Positions 53,808 through 62,136 of a DNA stretch of 64,000 bases are shown here, one piece after another; positions within the stretch are counted from its first letter, which is position 1; every line of letters starts with the position of its first letter. The position numbers and the translations under genes are program-made. The DNA is from Pseudomonas serbica (GTDB lineage Bacteria > Pseudomonadota > Gammaproteobacteria > Pseudomonadales > Pseudomonadaceae). Under the pieces are notes generated by a model, which was given only the letters and a program-made list of their open reading frames with translations, was not told the origin of the DNA and ran no database searches. The stretch is from positions 62,001-126,000 of the forward strand of contig NZ_JAQIYM010000004.1 of the NCBI RefSeq assembly GCF_028823535.1, written 5' to 3'.

Positions 53808-53823
53808 GGTGCACCCGCGCACC
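53808..53823 (+). promoter_or_regulatory. Inverted repeat, possible activator site
   Basis: GGTGC (53808-53812) and GCACC (53819-53823) form a perfect inverted repeat about 100 bases upstream of the sigma-54-type promoter. NtrC sites contain GCACC/GGTGC elements, but in the opposite order, so the assignment is weak. Confidence 0.3.
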
Positions 53824-53898
53824 ATCACAAGGCAGCCGCAAGCGACCTTGTTACATGATCAGTAGAACAACCCCGCGGACCAGAGCGGTTCAATCGAC

Positions 53899-53915
53899 TT
53901 GGCACGTCTCTCGCT
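53899..53915 (+). promoter_or_regulatory. Sigma-54-type promoter of the guanidine operon
   Basis: The sequence TTGGCACGTCTCTCGCT has GG at 53901-53902 and GC at 53913-53914, exactly ten bases apart. It matches the -24/-12 consensus (TGGCACG-N4-TTGCW) at nearly every position. It would start transcription near 53926, about 45 bases before the aptamer. RpoN promoters suit nitrogen-scavenging operons. Confidence 0.65.
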
Positions 53916-53969
53916 TTAGCAAATACGTGCAGGAGTCATCACAGGTTCGCGGCACCACAATTTGCAATG

Positions 53970-54066
53970 GCTGACTAGGGTTCCGGCTCGCAAGCGCGAG
54001 TGGCTGGTCCGAGAGTTGGCGACCTCCAGTTGAGGTTACACGGCGGGACAAAAGCCCGGGAGACAA
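53970..54066 (+). promoter_or_regulatory. Guanidine-I (ykkC) riboswitch aptamer
   Basis: All the conserved blocks of the ykkC class are present in order: CTAGGGTTCCGG (53975-53986), a short hairpin, GGCTGGTCCGAGAG (54002-54015), a variable hairpin (CCTC/GAGG), then ACACGGCGGGA, CAAAAGCCCGGGAGA (54039-54064). It binds guanidinium and lies in the leader of a transporter operon. The bases 54024-54033 (CTCCAGTTGA) are perfectly complementary to 54108-54117, which holds the ribosome binding site of the first gene. This suggests translational control. Confidence 0.93.
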
Positions 54067-54124
54067 GCCACCGTTCGCGGTGCCGCTGCCTTCCTGTCCG
54101 CCCTTGATCAACTGGAGAACCACC

Positions 54125-55192
54125 ATGTCCCAGCATCGTTTACCCGCCCTGCTCGCCGCTGCCTTCGCAGCCCTCGTGAGCCTCTCGTCCCACGCCGCCC
54201 AGAAAGACCACTTCAGCGTCTGCTGGACGATCTACGCCGGCTGGATGCCATGGGAATACGCTGGCAGCCAAGGCATCGTCGACAAGTGGGCGAAGAAGTA
54301 CGGCATCAAGATCGATGTGGTGCAGCTCAATGACTACGTCGAATCGATCAACCAGTACACCGCCGGCCAATTCGACGGCTGCACCATGACCAACATGGAT
54401 GCGCTGACCATTCCGGCCGCTGGCGGCGTCGACAGCACCGCGCTGATCGTCAGCGACTTCTCCAACGGCAACGACGGCATCGTGCTCAAGGGCGAAGGCA
54501 AGAAAGTCGCCGACCTCAAGGGCACGGACGTCAATCTGGTCGAACTCTCGGTGTCGCACTACCTGCTGGCCAGGGCCCTGGATTCGGTAGACCTCACCGA
54601 GAAAGACCTGAAAGTGGTCAACACCTCCGACGCCGACATCTCCGCCGCCTTCAACACCGACCAGGTCAGCGCCGTCACCACCTGGAACCCGATGCTGTCG
54701 GACATCAAGGCCAAGCCCGGGGTGACCGAGGTATTCAATTCCAGCCAGATACCGGGCGAGATCATGGACATGATGGTGGTCAACTCCCAGACCCTCAAGG
54801 ACAACCCGGCCCTGGGTAAAGCGCTGACCGGCGCCTGGTTCGAAGTGATCGAATTGATGAACGCGAAAAACGCCGCGAGCAAGGCCGCACTGGAGCACAT
54901 GGCCAAAGCCTCGGGCACCGACCTGGCCGGTTTCCAGGCGCAGCTGGACACCACCAAATTGTTCGCCACCCCCCAGGAAGCCCTGGCGTTCAGCACCAGC
55001 AAGCAACTGCCGGAAACCATGCGCAAGGTGGCCGAGTTTTCCTTCCAGCACGGCTTGCTCGGTGAAGGCGCCAAAGACACCAGCGCGGTCGGCATGGCCT
55101 TCGCCAACGGGGTCACCAGCGGCGACAAGGGCAACCTCAAGCTGCGCTTCGACCCCAGTTACGTGCAGATGGCTGCCGACGCCAAGTTGTAA
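54125..55192 (+). CDS. Guanidine ABC transporter, substrate-binding protein
   Basis: A 355-residue periplasmic binding protein of the NitT/TauT-like type. The signal peptide ends near LSSHAAQ (residue 24). It is of the kind found next to urea carboxylase and annotated as a urea ABC transporter. The guanidine-I riboswitch in its leader and the downstream genes indicate guanidine uptake. It is the first gene of a probable five-gene operon. GGAG before the start may be hidden by the aptamer. Confidence 0.85.
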   Translation: MSQHRLPALLAAAFAALVSLSSHAAQKDHFSVCWTIYAGWMPWEYAGSQGIVDKWAKKYGIKIDVVQLNDYVESINQYTAGQFDGCTMTNMDALTIPAAGGVDSTALIVSDFSNGNDGIVLKGEGKKVADLKGTDVNLVELSVSHYLLARALDSVDLTEKDLKVVNTSDADISAAFNTDQVSAVTTWNPMLSDIKAKPGVTEVFNSSQIPGEIMDMMVVNSQTLKDNPALGKALTGAWFEVIELMNAKNAASKAALEHMAKASGTDLAGFQAQLDTTKLFATPQEALAFSTSKQLPETMRKVAEFSFQHGLLGEGAKDTSAVGMAFANGVTSGDKGNLKLRFDPSYVQMAADAKL

Positions 55193-55207
55193 CCAGAGGA
55201 CTTGGCC

Positions 55208-56023
55208 ATGCGCCTGATCAATCGCCACCCGGATCGCCCGAGCCGCCTGTTGCTGGTGATCCTGCCGTTCGCCCTGCTGCTGTTCGCCTACTTCATGGGC
55301 TCGGCCGAGCGGCTGGCAGACAATCCCAACGACAAGCTGCTGCCCAGCGCCGTACAAATGAGCGACGCCGTGCAGCGCCTGGCCTTCGTGGCCGACAGCC
55401 GCACCGGCGAATACCTGCTCTGGCAGGACAGCGCCTCCAGCCTGCGACGCCTGGCCATCGGCTTGGGCATCAGCGCGCTCACCGGCCTGTGCCTGGGCAT
55501 TGCCGCCGGCACCCTGCCGCTGTTCGGCGCGCCCTTGTCACCCTTGCTGACCGTGCTGTCGATGGTGCCACCGCTGGCGATCCTGCCGATCCTGTTCATC
55601 GTCTTCGGCCTGGGGGAATTGTCGAAAGTGATGCTGATCGTGATCGGCATCACGCCGGCCCTGGCCCGCGACCTGGAACAGCGCGCCCGGGAAATTCCCG
55701 TGGAACTGCTGATCAAGGCGCAGACCCTCGGTGCATCGACCTGGACCCTGATGCTGCGGGTGGTGCTGCCGCAATTGCTGCCGCGCCTGCTGATCTCGCT
55801 GCGCCTGATGCTGGGTTCGGCGTGGCTGTTCCTGATTGCCGCCGAAGCCATCGCCTCCACCGACGGCCTCGGCTACCGGATTTTCCTGGTGCGCCGCTAC
55901 CTGGCGATGGACGTGATCCTGCCGTACGTGGTGTGGATCACCCTGCTCGCCTGGCTGATGGATTGGGGCCTCAAGCGCCTGACCCTGCGTGCATTCCCCT
56001 GGTACGAAGGAGCGCGGGCATGA
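55208..56023 (+). CDS. Guanidine ABC transporter, permease
   Basis: A 271-residue membrane protein with about six hydrophobic segments. The EAA-like loop is EIPVELLIKAQTLGASTWTLML (read in two pieces), and the family opening is LLLVILPFALLLFAYF. Its stop overlaps the ATPase start by four bases (ATGA), so the two are coupled. It would form the channel for the substrate delivered by the binding protein upstream. Confidence 0.87.
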   Translation: MRLINRHPDRPSRLLLVILPFALLLFAYFMGSAERLADNPNDKLLPSAVQMSDAVQRLAFVADSRTGEYLLWQDSASSLRRLAIGLGISALTGLCLGIAAGTLPLFGAPLSPLLTVLSMVPPLAILPILFIVFGLGELSKVMLIVIGITPALARDLEQRAREIPVELLIKAQTLGASTWTLMLRVVLPQLLPRLLISLRLMLGSAWLFLIAAEAIASTDGLGYRIFLVRRYLAMDVILPYVVWITLLAWLMDWGLKRLTLRAFPWYEGARA

Positions 56024-56808
56024 GTTTCATCACGGTGAAAAACGTCTGGCAGCAATACGCCGACCAGGTGGTGCTCGAAGGTCTGAACCTGAGCGTCGCC
56101 GAGGGTGAGTTCTGCACCCTGGTAGGCGCCTCCGGATGCGGTAAATCGACCTTCCTGCGCCTGCTGCTCGGCCAGGAACGCGCCAGTCGCGGCGAGATCC
56201 TGCTCGACGGTCAGCCCTTGGCCGCAGAGCCGGATGCCAGCCGCGGCGTGGTGTTCCAGCGCTATTCGGTATTCCCGCATCTGAGCGTGCTGGACAACGT
56301 CGCCCTCGGCCTCGAACTGCCCCGCTCGCCCTTGCTCGGACGCCTGTTCGGCAGCGCTAAAAAGCAGGCCCGCGAACAGGCTACGGTGCTGCTGCACAAA
56401 GTCGGCCTCGGGCACTCGCTGGACAAGTACCCGGCGCAGCTTTCCGGCGGCATGCAACAACGCCTCGCCATCGCCCAGGCGCTGATCATGAAGCCACGGG
56501 TGTTGCTGCTCGACGAACCCTTCGGCGCCCTCGATCCGGGCATCCGCAAGGACATGCACGCCCTGCTGCTGGAGCTGTGGCGCGAGACCCGACTGACGGT
56601 ATTCATGGTCACCCATGACCTGTCCGAAGGCTTCAGCCTCGGCACTCGCCTGCTGGTGTTCGACAAGGTCCGCCTCGACCCGCACGCCCCCGGCGCCTAT
56701 GGCGCACGCATCACCTACGACATCCCTTTGAACAGCGACCGCCGCACCTGCCGTGCCGCCGTCGACGCCTTGCCGGTGCAACTGGCAGGCGCGCTACGAA
56801 CCGCTTGA
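56020..56808 (+). CDS. Guanidine ABC transporter, ATP-binding protein
   Basis: A 262-residue ABC ATPase. Walker A is LVGASGCGKST (about 36-46), the signature is QLSGGMQQRLA (about 141-151) and Walker B is VLLLDEPFGALD (about 162-173). It has a C-terminal extension of about 50 residues with the consensus RLDPHAPGAYGARITYDIP. It couples ATP use to transport through the adjacent permease. Confidence 0.9.
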   Translation: MSFITVKNVWQQYADQVVLEGLNLSVAEGEFCTLVGASGCGKSTFLRLLLGQERASRGEILLDGQPLAAEPDASRGVVFQRYSVFPHLSVLDNVALGLELPRSPLLGRLFGSAKKQAREQATVLLHKVGLGHSLDKYPAQLSGGMQQRLAIAQALIMKPRVLLLDEPFGALDPGIRKDMHALLLELWRETRLTVFMVTHDLSEGFSLGTRLLVFDKVRLDPHAPGAYGARITYDIPLNSDRRTCRAAVDALPVQLAGALRTA

Positions 56809-56820
56809 GAGGACTTCGAC

Positions 56821-57546
56821 ATGACTGATTCGACCCAACTGTTCCCGCCCTTCGCCGAAGAAATGCTGCCCGGTGGCGGCCACCGTTCCTTCGTGCTCAA
56901 ACGCGGCCAGCTGCTGCGCCTGACCGACCTGCGCGGCGGCGCCAACGTCAGCCTGACGCTGCTCAACGCCAATGAAAAAACCGAACGCCTGAACCTGCCT
57001 GACAGCCTCAAATGCCAACACACTGCCAAGCTCACCGCCGGCCATTGCCTGTACTCGGACATGGGCCGCGTACTGGCCGCCATCACCGCTGACACCTGCG
57101 GCTGGAGCGACAGCCTTGGCGGCGTGCTCTGCGCTGAAGAAGTGGCAGAAAAATACGGCCAGGGCCGCTATCAGGAACTGCGTAACGGCTTCTTCCGCAA
57201 CGGCACCGACAACCTGCTGGTGGAACTGGGCAAGTGGGGCCTGGGCCTGTCCGACCTGCTGATGACCCTCAACCTGTTCAGCCGGGTGAACGTCGACGAC
57301 GCCGGGCGCTTCCACTTCGTCGAAGGCAATTCCAAGGCCGGCGACTACATCGAGTTGTACGCGCCGATGGACACCCTGGTGGTGCTCACCGCCCTGCAGC
57401 ATCCGATGGACCCGGCCCCGGAGTACGCCCCGAAACCCTTGAAGCTGAGCTGGATGAACGCCGACTCCAGCGTCGCCGAACACTGCCGTACCTCGCGCCC
57501 GGAAAACGAGCGCGGCTTCATCAACACCGACCGTCTGTTCGCCTGA
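56821..57546 (+). CDS. DUF1989 protein, carboxyguanidine deiminase subunit (urea amidolyase-associated protein 1)
   Basis: A 241-residue protein of the DUF1989 family. It has the conserved [21 protein letters not shown] (about 94-114, given in part) and a [17 protein letters not shown] segment that includes metal-ligand cysteines and acidic residues. These proteins were long called urea carboxylase-associated, but they have been shown to deiminate carboxyguanidine to allophanate as a two-subunit enzyme with its neighbour. It follows the ATPase by 12 bases with GAGAGGA before the ATG. Confidence 0.88.
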   Translation: MTDSTQLFPPFAEEMLPGGGHRSFVLKRGQLLRLTDLRGGANVSLTLLNANEKTERLNLPDSLKCQHTAKLTAGHCLYSDMGRVLAAITADTCGWSDSLGGVLCAEEVAEKYGQGRYQELRNGFFRNGTDNLLVELGKWGLGLSDLLMTLNLFSRVNVDDAGRFHFVEGNSKAGDYIELYAPMDTLVVLTALQHPMDPAPEYAPKPLKLSWMNADSSVAEHCRTSRPENERGFINTDRLFA

Positions 57547-57557
57547 GGATCGCTGCC

Positions 57558-58199
57558 ATGTCACTTGCAATCGCCACAGTTCACCCGCAGCCAGAAACCG
57601 CGGTCTACCGTGCAACCATCCCCGCCGGCGAACCCTGGCTGATGGAGGTCAAGGCCGGCCAGACCCTGCGCATCCTCGACCTGGAAGGCAACCAGGCTGT
57701 CGACACCCTGTTCTACAGCGTCGCCAATCCCAAGGAACGCTACGACGTGCAGCGCACCCTGCGGCGGCAGAACAGCGTGTACCTCACGACCGGCAGCGTG
57801 CTGTATTCCAACCTCGGCAAGCCGATGCTGACTATCGTCGCCGACACTTGCGGGCGCCACGACACCCTCGGCGGCGCCTGCGCGCAAGAGAGCAACACCG
57901 TGCGCTACGCCTTGGAAAAACGCCATATGCACAGCTGCCGCGACAACTACCTGCGCGCCTGCGTGCATGACGGGCGCCTGGGCAAAGGCGACATCGGGCC
58001 GAACATCAATTTCTTCATGAACGTACCCGTCACGGCAGACGGCGGGCTGACGTTCGAAGACGGCATTTCCGCACCGGGCAAGTACGTCGACCTGCGCGCC
58101 GAGATGGACGTGATCGTGCTGATCTCCAACTGCCCGCAACTGAACAACCCGTGCAACGCCTACAACCCGACCCCTGCGGAGCTGCTGGTATGGAACTGA
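57558..58199 (+). CDS. DUF1989 protein, carboxyguanidine deiminase subunit (urea amidolyase-associated protein 2)
   Basis: A 213-residue DUF1989 protein. The motif [21 protein letters not shown] (about 95-115, given in part) and the end [19 protein letters not shown] match the family. It is the second subunit of carboxyguanidine deiminase with the gene before it. The start is at 57558, preceded by GAGGA. The gap to the carboxylase gene (about 260 bases) holds a REPIN and a second guanidine riboswitch. Confidence 0.88.
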   Translation: MSLAIATVHPQPETAVYRATIPAGEPWLMEVKAGQTLRILDLEGNQAVDTLFYSVANPKERYDVQRTLRRQNSVYLTTGSVLYSNLGKPMLTIVADTCGRHDTLGGACAQESNTVRYALEKRHMHSCRDNYLRACVHDGRLGKGDIGPNINFFMNVPVTADGGLTFEDGISAPGKYVDLRAEMDVIVLISNCPQLNNPCNAYNPTPAELLVWN

Positions 58200-58278
58200 C
58201 ACTCAGCCGTTTGCGTAAATGGTTATTCGCCCTGTGCCAGGCCCGCTCCGGGCAGTGCATTAAGTGACCACTTCTCTC

Positions 58279-58368
58279 TGTAGGAGCTGGCTTGCCAGCG
58301 AAGGGGTCGTCACATCCAGCATGGATGTCGACTGACACTCCGTCTTCGCTGGCAAGCCAGCTCCTATA
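58279..58368. repeat. REPIN (REP pair)
   Basis: Left arm TGTAGGAGCTGGCTTGCCAGCGAAG and right arm CTTCGCTGGCAAGCCAGCTCCTA. It lies between the deiminase genes and the guanidine-II riboswitch and may stabilise or end the upstream mRNA. Confidence 0.9.
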
Positions 58369-58389
58369 GGGGGTGGTGTGAATTTCTGT

Positions 58390-58438
58390 CATCGGGGACG
58401 GCCCCGATGCATGTCAAAAAACTGCGGGACGGCCCGCA
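58390..58438 (+). promoter_or_regulatory. Guanidine-II (mini-ykkC) riboswitch
   Basis: Two hairpins with ACGG loops lie before the carboxylase gene. Hairpin 1 is CATCGGGG-ACGG-CCCCGATG (58390-58409), hairpin 2 is TGCGGG-ACGG-CCCGCA (58423-58438), with a 13-base linker. Paired stem-loops with ACGR loops are the definition of the guanidine-II class. The ribosome binding site AGGGG (58447-58451) follows and can pair with CCCC at 58440-58443, hiding the start of the gene. Confidence 0.9.
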
Positions 58439-58458
58439 TCCCCTCCAGGGGTTATGCC

Positions 58459-61400
58459 ATGTTCGAAAAAGTCCTGATTGCCAACCGTGGCGCGATTGCC
58501 TGCCGCATCCTGCGCACCCTGCGCGAACTGCAGGTGGCAGGCGTTGCCGTGTACTCCGAAGCCGATGCCGCGAGCCTGCACATCCTGCAAGCCGATGAGG
58601 CCCATTGCCTTGGTGAAGGCGCGGCGGCTGGCACCTACCTGGCGGTGGACAAAATCCTCGCCATCGCCAAGGCCACAGGCGCCACGGCGATTCACCCCGG
58701 CTACGGCTTTCTCTCGGAAAACGCCGCCTTCGCCGAAGCCTGCGAAGCCGCCGACATCGCTTTCATCGGCCCGACCCCAGAGCAGCTACGCGTATTCGGC
58801 CTCAAGCACACCGCCCGCGCCCTGGCCAGACAACACGGCGTGCCGATGCTCGAAGGCACCGAGTTGCTCGACAGCCTCGACGCAGCGCTGATCGCCGGCG
58901 AGCAAGTCGGTTATCCGGTCATGCTTAAAAGCACCGCCGGCGGTGGCGGCATCGGCATGCGTGTGTGCCGCAGCGCGGTCGAGTTGAGCGAATCCTTCGA
59001 GGCGGTCAAGCGCCTGGGCCAGAACAATTTCAGCGACGCCGGCGTGTTCATCGAGAAGTACATCCAGCGCGCCCGGCACCTGGAAGTGCAAGTGTTTGGC
59101 GACGGCCGTGGCGAGGTAATCGCCCTGGGCGTGCGCGACTGTTCGGTGCAGCGGCGCAACCAGAAAGTCCTCGAAGAAACCCCGGCGCCAAACCTGCCCG
59201 AGGGCATGGCCGATGAACTCTGCGCAGCCGCGATCAAGCTGGCCAAGGCGGTCAGTTACCGCAGCGCCGGCACAGTCGAGTTCGTCTTTGACAGCGATGC
59301 ACGGCGTTTCTACTTCCTGGAAGTGAACACTCGCTTGCAGGTGGAACACGGCGTTACCGAGCAAGTCTGGGGCGTCGATCTGGTGCGCTGGATGGTGCAA
59401 TTGGCAGCCGGTGATCTGCCGCCGCTGAGCGCGTTGAGCCAGGACTTGAAAGCTGACGGCCATGCGATTCAGGCACGACTTTATGCCGAAGATCCGGGGC
59501 GGGATTTTCAACCGAGTCCGGGCTTGCTGACTGCCGTAGATTTTCCCGGCGCCGACGGCAAACAGCTGCGCATCGACACCTGGGTCGAGGCCGGTTGCGA
59601 GATCCCGCCCTACTTCGACCCGATGATCGCCAAGGTCATCAGCTGGGCGCCGACCCGCGAAGAAGCGCGCGCCGATCTGCATGAGGCATTGGGTAAAAGC
59701 CTGCTCTATGGCGTGGAAACCAACCGCGATTACCTGCGGCAGATTCTGCTGGATGTGCCTTTCGCCAGCGGCCAGCCATGGACCCGTTGCCTGGAAGGCC
59801 TGGTGTATCAGGCCAACACCTTCGAAGTACTCAACGCCGGCACCCAGACCAGCGTCCAGGACTATCCCGGCCGCCTCGGCTATTGGGCGGTAGGCGTGCC
59901 GCCATCGGGGCCGATGGACAGTCGCGCGTTGCGCCTGGGCAACCTCTTGCTGGGCAATGACGAAGGCGCCGCAGCGCTGGAAATCACCATGAGCGGGCCG
60001 TTGCTGCGGTTCAATTGTGATGCGGTGGTGGCGGTGACCGGTGCGCAAATTCCGCTCACGCTGAACGGTGAAGCCGTGCCGATGAACACCGCTCTGCTGA
60101 TTCCGGCCGGTGCCACATTGAGTCTCGGCACCATTGCCGGCGCTGGCGCGCGTAGCTATCTGTGCCTGCGCGGTGGCTTGCAGGTCCCGGATTATCTGGG
60201 CAGCAAAAGTACCTTCACCCTCGGCCAGTTTGGCGGGCATGGCGGTCGTGCTCTACGCGCCGGGGATGTCTTGCACCTACCGGCGCTCTGTGACCGTAGC
60301 GTCGGTGCGCAACTGCCTGATATCGCCGAGTTGCCTGCGGTACGACAAATTCGCGTGATCTACGGCCCTCACGGCGCACCGGAATACTTCACCGAAAACT
60401 ACATCGGCACTTTCTTCGCGACCCAGTGGGAAGTGCATTTCAACTCCAGCCGCACCGGCGTGCGCCTGATCGGGCCAAAGCCTGAATGGGTGCGCGCCGA
60501 TGGTGGTGAGGCCGGGCTGCACCCATCAAATATTCACGACAATCCATACGCCATTGGCGCAGTGGATTTCACCGGTGACATGCCGGTGATCCTCGGCCCG
60601 GATGGCCCGAGCCTGGGCGGGTTCGTGTGCCCGGTGACGGTGATCGAGGCGGATCTTTGGCAACTTGGGCAGCTCAAGGCTGGAGACAAGGTGCAGTTCT
60701 CCCCCGTCGACATCAAGACCGCCCGCACCCTGGCCTTGAAATGGGATCAATGTGGGAGCGGGCTTGCTCGCGAAGGGGGCGTGTCAGTCAACATTGATGT
60801 GTCTGAAGCACCGCTTTCGCGAGCAAGTCGGATCGCCGCACCGCCGCTTCCACAGGGGATGGTGTCGCCTGTTGTATTGGACATTGGTCAGGACGACACG
60901 CGCCTGGTGGCGCGCCTTTCCGGCGATACCCATCTGCTCCTTGAAATCGGCGCCCCCGAACTGGACCTCGTCCTGCGCTTCCGCGCCCACGCCCTGATGC
61001 AGGCGCTGGAAAGCAAAGACCTGCACGGTGTGATCGACCTGACCCCGGGCATCCGCTCGCTGCAAGTGCACTACCAACCCGAGCAATTGCCGCTCGCCGA
61101 CCTGCTCGGCATCGTGGCTGGGGAATGGGACGCCGTGTGCGCGGCCAAGGACCTGCAGGTGCCTTCGCGCATCGTCCACCTGCCGCTGTCCTGGGACGAC
61201 CCGGCCTGTCAGCTGGCGATCGAGAAATACATGACCACCGTGCGCAAGGACGCCCCCTGGTGCCCAAGCAACCTGGAGTTCATCCGCCGCATCAACGACC
61301 TGCCGAACCTCGACGAAGTGCAACGCACGGTGTTCGACGCCAGCTACCTGGTGATGGGCCTGGGCGATGTCTACCTCGGCGCACCGGTCGCCACCCCGCT

Positions 61401-62112
61401 CGATCCGCGCCATCGCCTGGTGACCACCAAGTACAACCCGGCGCGCACCTGGACCGCGGAAAATTCGGTGGGCATCGGCGGCGCCTACATGTGCGTGTAC
61501 GGCATGGAAGGCCCCGGCGGTTATCAGTTTGTCGGGCGCACCTTGCAGATGTGGAATCGCTACCGCGAAGTCGCCGCGTTCGATGGCAAACCCTGGCTGC
61601 TGCGCTTCTTCGACCAGATCCGTTTCTACCCGGTCAGCGCCGATGAACTGCTGCGCATTCGCCGGGATTTCCCCCTCGGGCGTTTCGATCTGAACATCGA
61701 ACACAGCCAGCTGAACCTGGCGGACTACCAGGCTTTCCTGGCACAGGAAGCAGAGACCATCAGCGCTTTTCGTGATCAGCAACAAACCGCATTCAACGCC
61801 GAGCGCGAGCGCTGGATCGCCAGCGGCCAGGCGCATTTCGACAGCGAAGAGCTGGTTCCAGAAGCGAGCGAAGACGCGCCTCTGGTCAGCGGTCAGCAGA
61901 GCGTCGACAGCCACATCGCCGGCAACCTCTGGCAAGTCCAGGTGCAGGCCGGCAGCCGGGTCGAAGCCGGTGACGTGCTGGTGATCCTGGAGTCGATGAA
62001 GATGGAAATCCCCCTGCTCGCCCCAATGGCCGGCGTGGTGCGCGAGATTCGCGTGCAGCCGGGTTCGGCGGTGCGCGCCGGACAACGCGTCGTGGTGCTG
62101 GAACTCGACTGA
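58459..62112 (+). CDS. Guanidine carboxylase (urea carboxylase family), with an in-frame REPIN
   Basis: A 1217-residue biotin enzyme. Residues 1-450 are biotin carboxylase (ATP-grasp MLKSTAGGGGIGMRVC near 155, FYFLEVNTRLQVEHGVTE near 285). Residues 460-760 are the PxpC-like (AHS2) part, 800-1050 the PxpB-like (AHS1) part. Biotin is on Lys1181 in ILESMKMEIP. Between AHS2 and AHS1, residues 765-799 (60751-60855) are encoded by a complete REPIN. The riboswitch and neighbours point to guanidine rather than urea as substrate; both enzymes look alike. ATG at 58459 follows AGGGG. Confidence 0.9.
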   Translation: MFEKVLIANRGAIACRILRTLRELQVAGVAVYSEADAASLHILQADEAHCLGEGAAAGTYLAVDKILAIAKATGATAIHPGYGFLSENAAFAEACEAADIAFIGPTPEQLRVFGLKHTARALARQHGVPMLEGTELLDSLDAALIAGEQVGYPVMLKSTAGGGGIGMRVCRSAVELSESFEAVKRLGQNNFSDAGVFIEKYIQRARHLEVQVFGDGRGEVIALGVRDCSVQRRNQKVLEETPAPNLPEGMADELCAAAIKLAKAVSYRSAGTVEFVFDSDARRFYFLEVNTRLQVEHGVTEQVWGVDLVRWMVQLAAGDLPPLSALSQDLKADGHAIQARLYAEDPGRDFQPSPGLLTAVDFPGADGKQLRIDTWVEAGCEIPPYFDPMIAKVISWAPTREEARADLHEALGKSLLYGVETNRDYLRQILLDVPFASGQPWTRCLEGLVYQANTFEVLNAGTQTSVQDYPGRLGYWAVGVPPSGPMDSRALRLGNLLLGNDEGAAALEITMSGPLLRFNCDAVVAVTGAQIPLTLNGEAVPMNTALLIPAGATLSLGTIAGAGARSYLCLRGGLQVPDYLGSKSTFTLGQFGGHGGRALRAGDVLHLPALCDRSVGAQLPDIAELPAVRQIRVIYGPHGAPEYFTENYIGTFFATQWEVHFNSSRTGVRLIGPKPEWVRADGGEAGLHPSNIHDNPYAIGAVDFTGDMPVILGPDGPSLGGFVCPVTVIEADLWQLGQLKAGDKVQFSPVDIKTARTLALKWDQCGSGLAREGGVSVNIDVSEAPLSRASRIAAPPLPQGMVSPVVLDIGQDDTRLVARLSGDTHLLLEIGAPELDLVLRFRAHALMQALESKDLHGVIDLTPGIRSLQVHYQPEQLPLADLLGIVAGEWDAVCAAKDLQVPSRIVHLPLSWDDPACQLAIEKYMTTVRKDAPWCPSNLEFIRRINDLPNLDEVQRTVFDASYLVMGLGDVYLGAPVATPLDPRHRLVTTKYNPARTWTAENSVGIGGAYMCVYGMEGPGGYQFVGRTLQMWNRYREVAAFDGKPWLLRFFDQIRFYPVSADELLRIRRDFPLGRFDLNIEHSQLNLADYQAFLAQEAETISAFRDQQQTAFNAERERWIASGQAHFDSEELVPEASEDAPLVSGQQSVDSHIAGNLWQVQVQAGSRVEAGDVLVILESMKMEIPLLAPMAGVVREIRVQPGSAVRAGQRVVVLELD
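60751..60855. repeat. REPIN inside the guanidine carboxylase gene
   Basis: Left arm TGTGGGAGCGGGCTTGCTCGCGAA and, at the right, CTTTCGCGAGCAAG followed by an extra GC-rich block and TTCCACAGG. The element is 105 bases, exactly 35 codons, so the frame of the carboxylase is kept. It falls between the two carboxyltransferase domains. Confidence 0.92.
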
Positions 62113-62136
62113 ACCTATTTCGAAAGGACGAATACC

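Larger units (their letters stand above)
53626..54124. other. Leader region upstream of the guanidine operon
   Basis: About 500 bases without a gene. The left part belongs to the lipoprotein promoter. The right part holds a sigma-54-type promoter and a guanidine-I riboswitch, listed separately. A possible activator site, the inverted repeat GGTGC-N6-GCACC, is at 53808-53823. Confidence 0.7.

Noticed and set aside
54069..54082. Hairpin CACCG-TTCG-CGGTG as a transcription terminator of the guanidine-I riboswitch
   Set aside because: There is no U-tract after it, so termination is unlikely; the 10-base complement to the ribosome binding site is the better expression platform.
7434..60855. Inverted repeats as CRISPR arrays or IS ends
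   Set aside because: They are REPINs: solitary REP pairs with spacers of unequal length, with no spacer series, cas genes or transposase.
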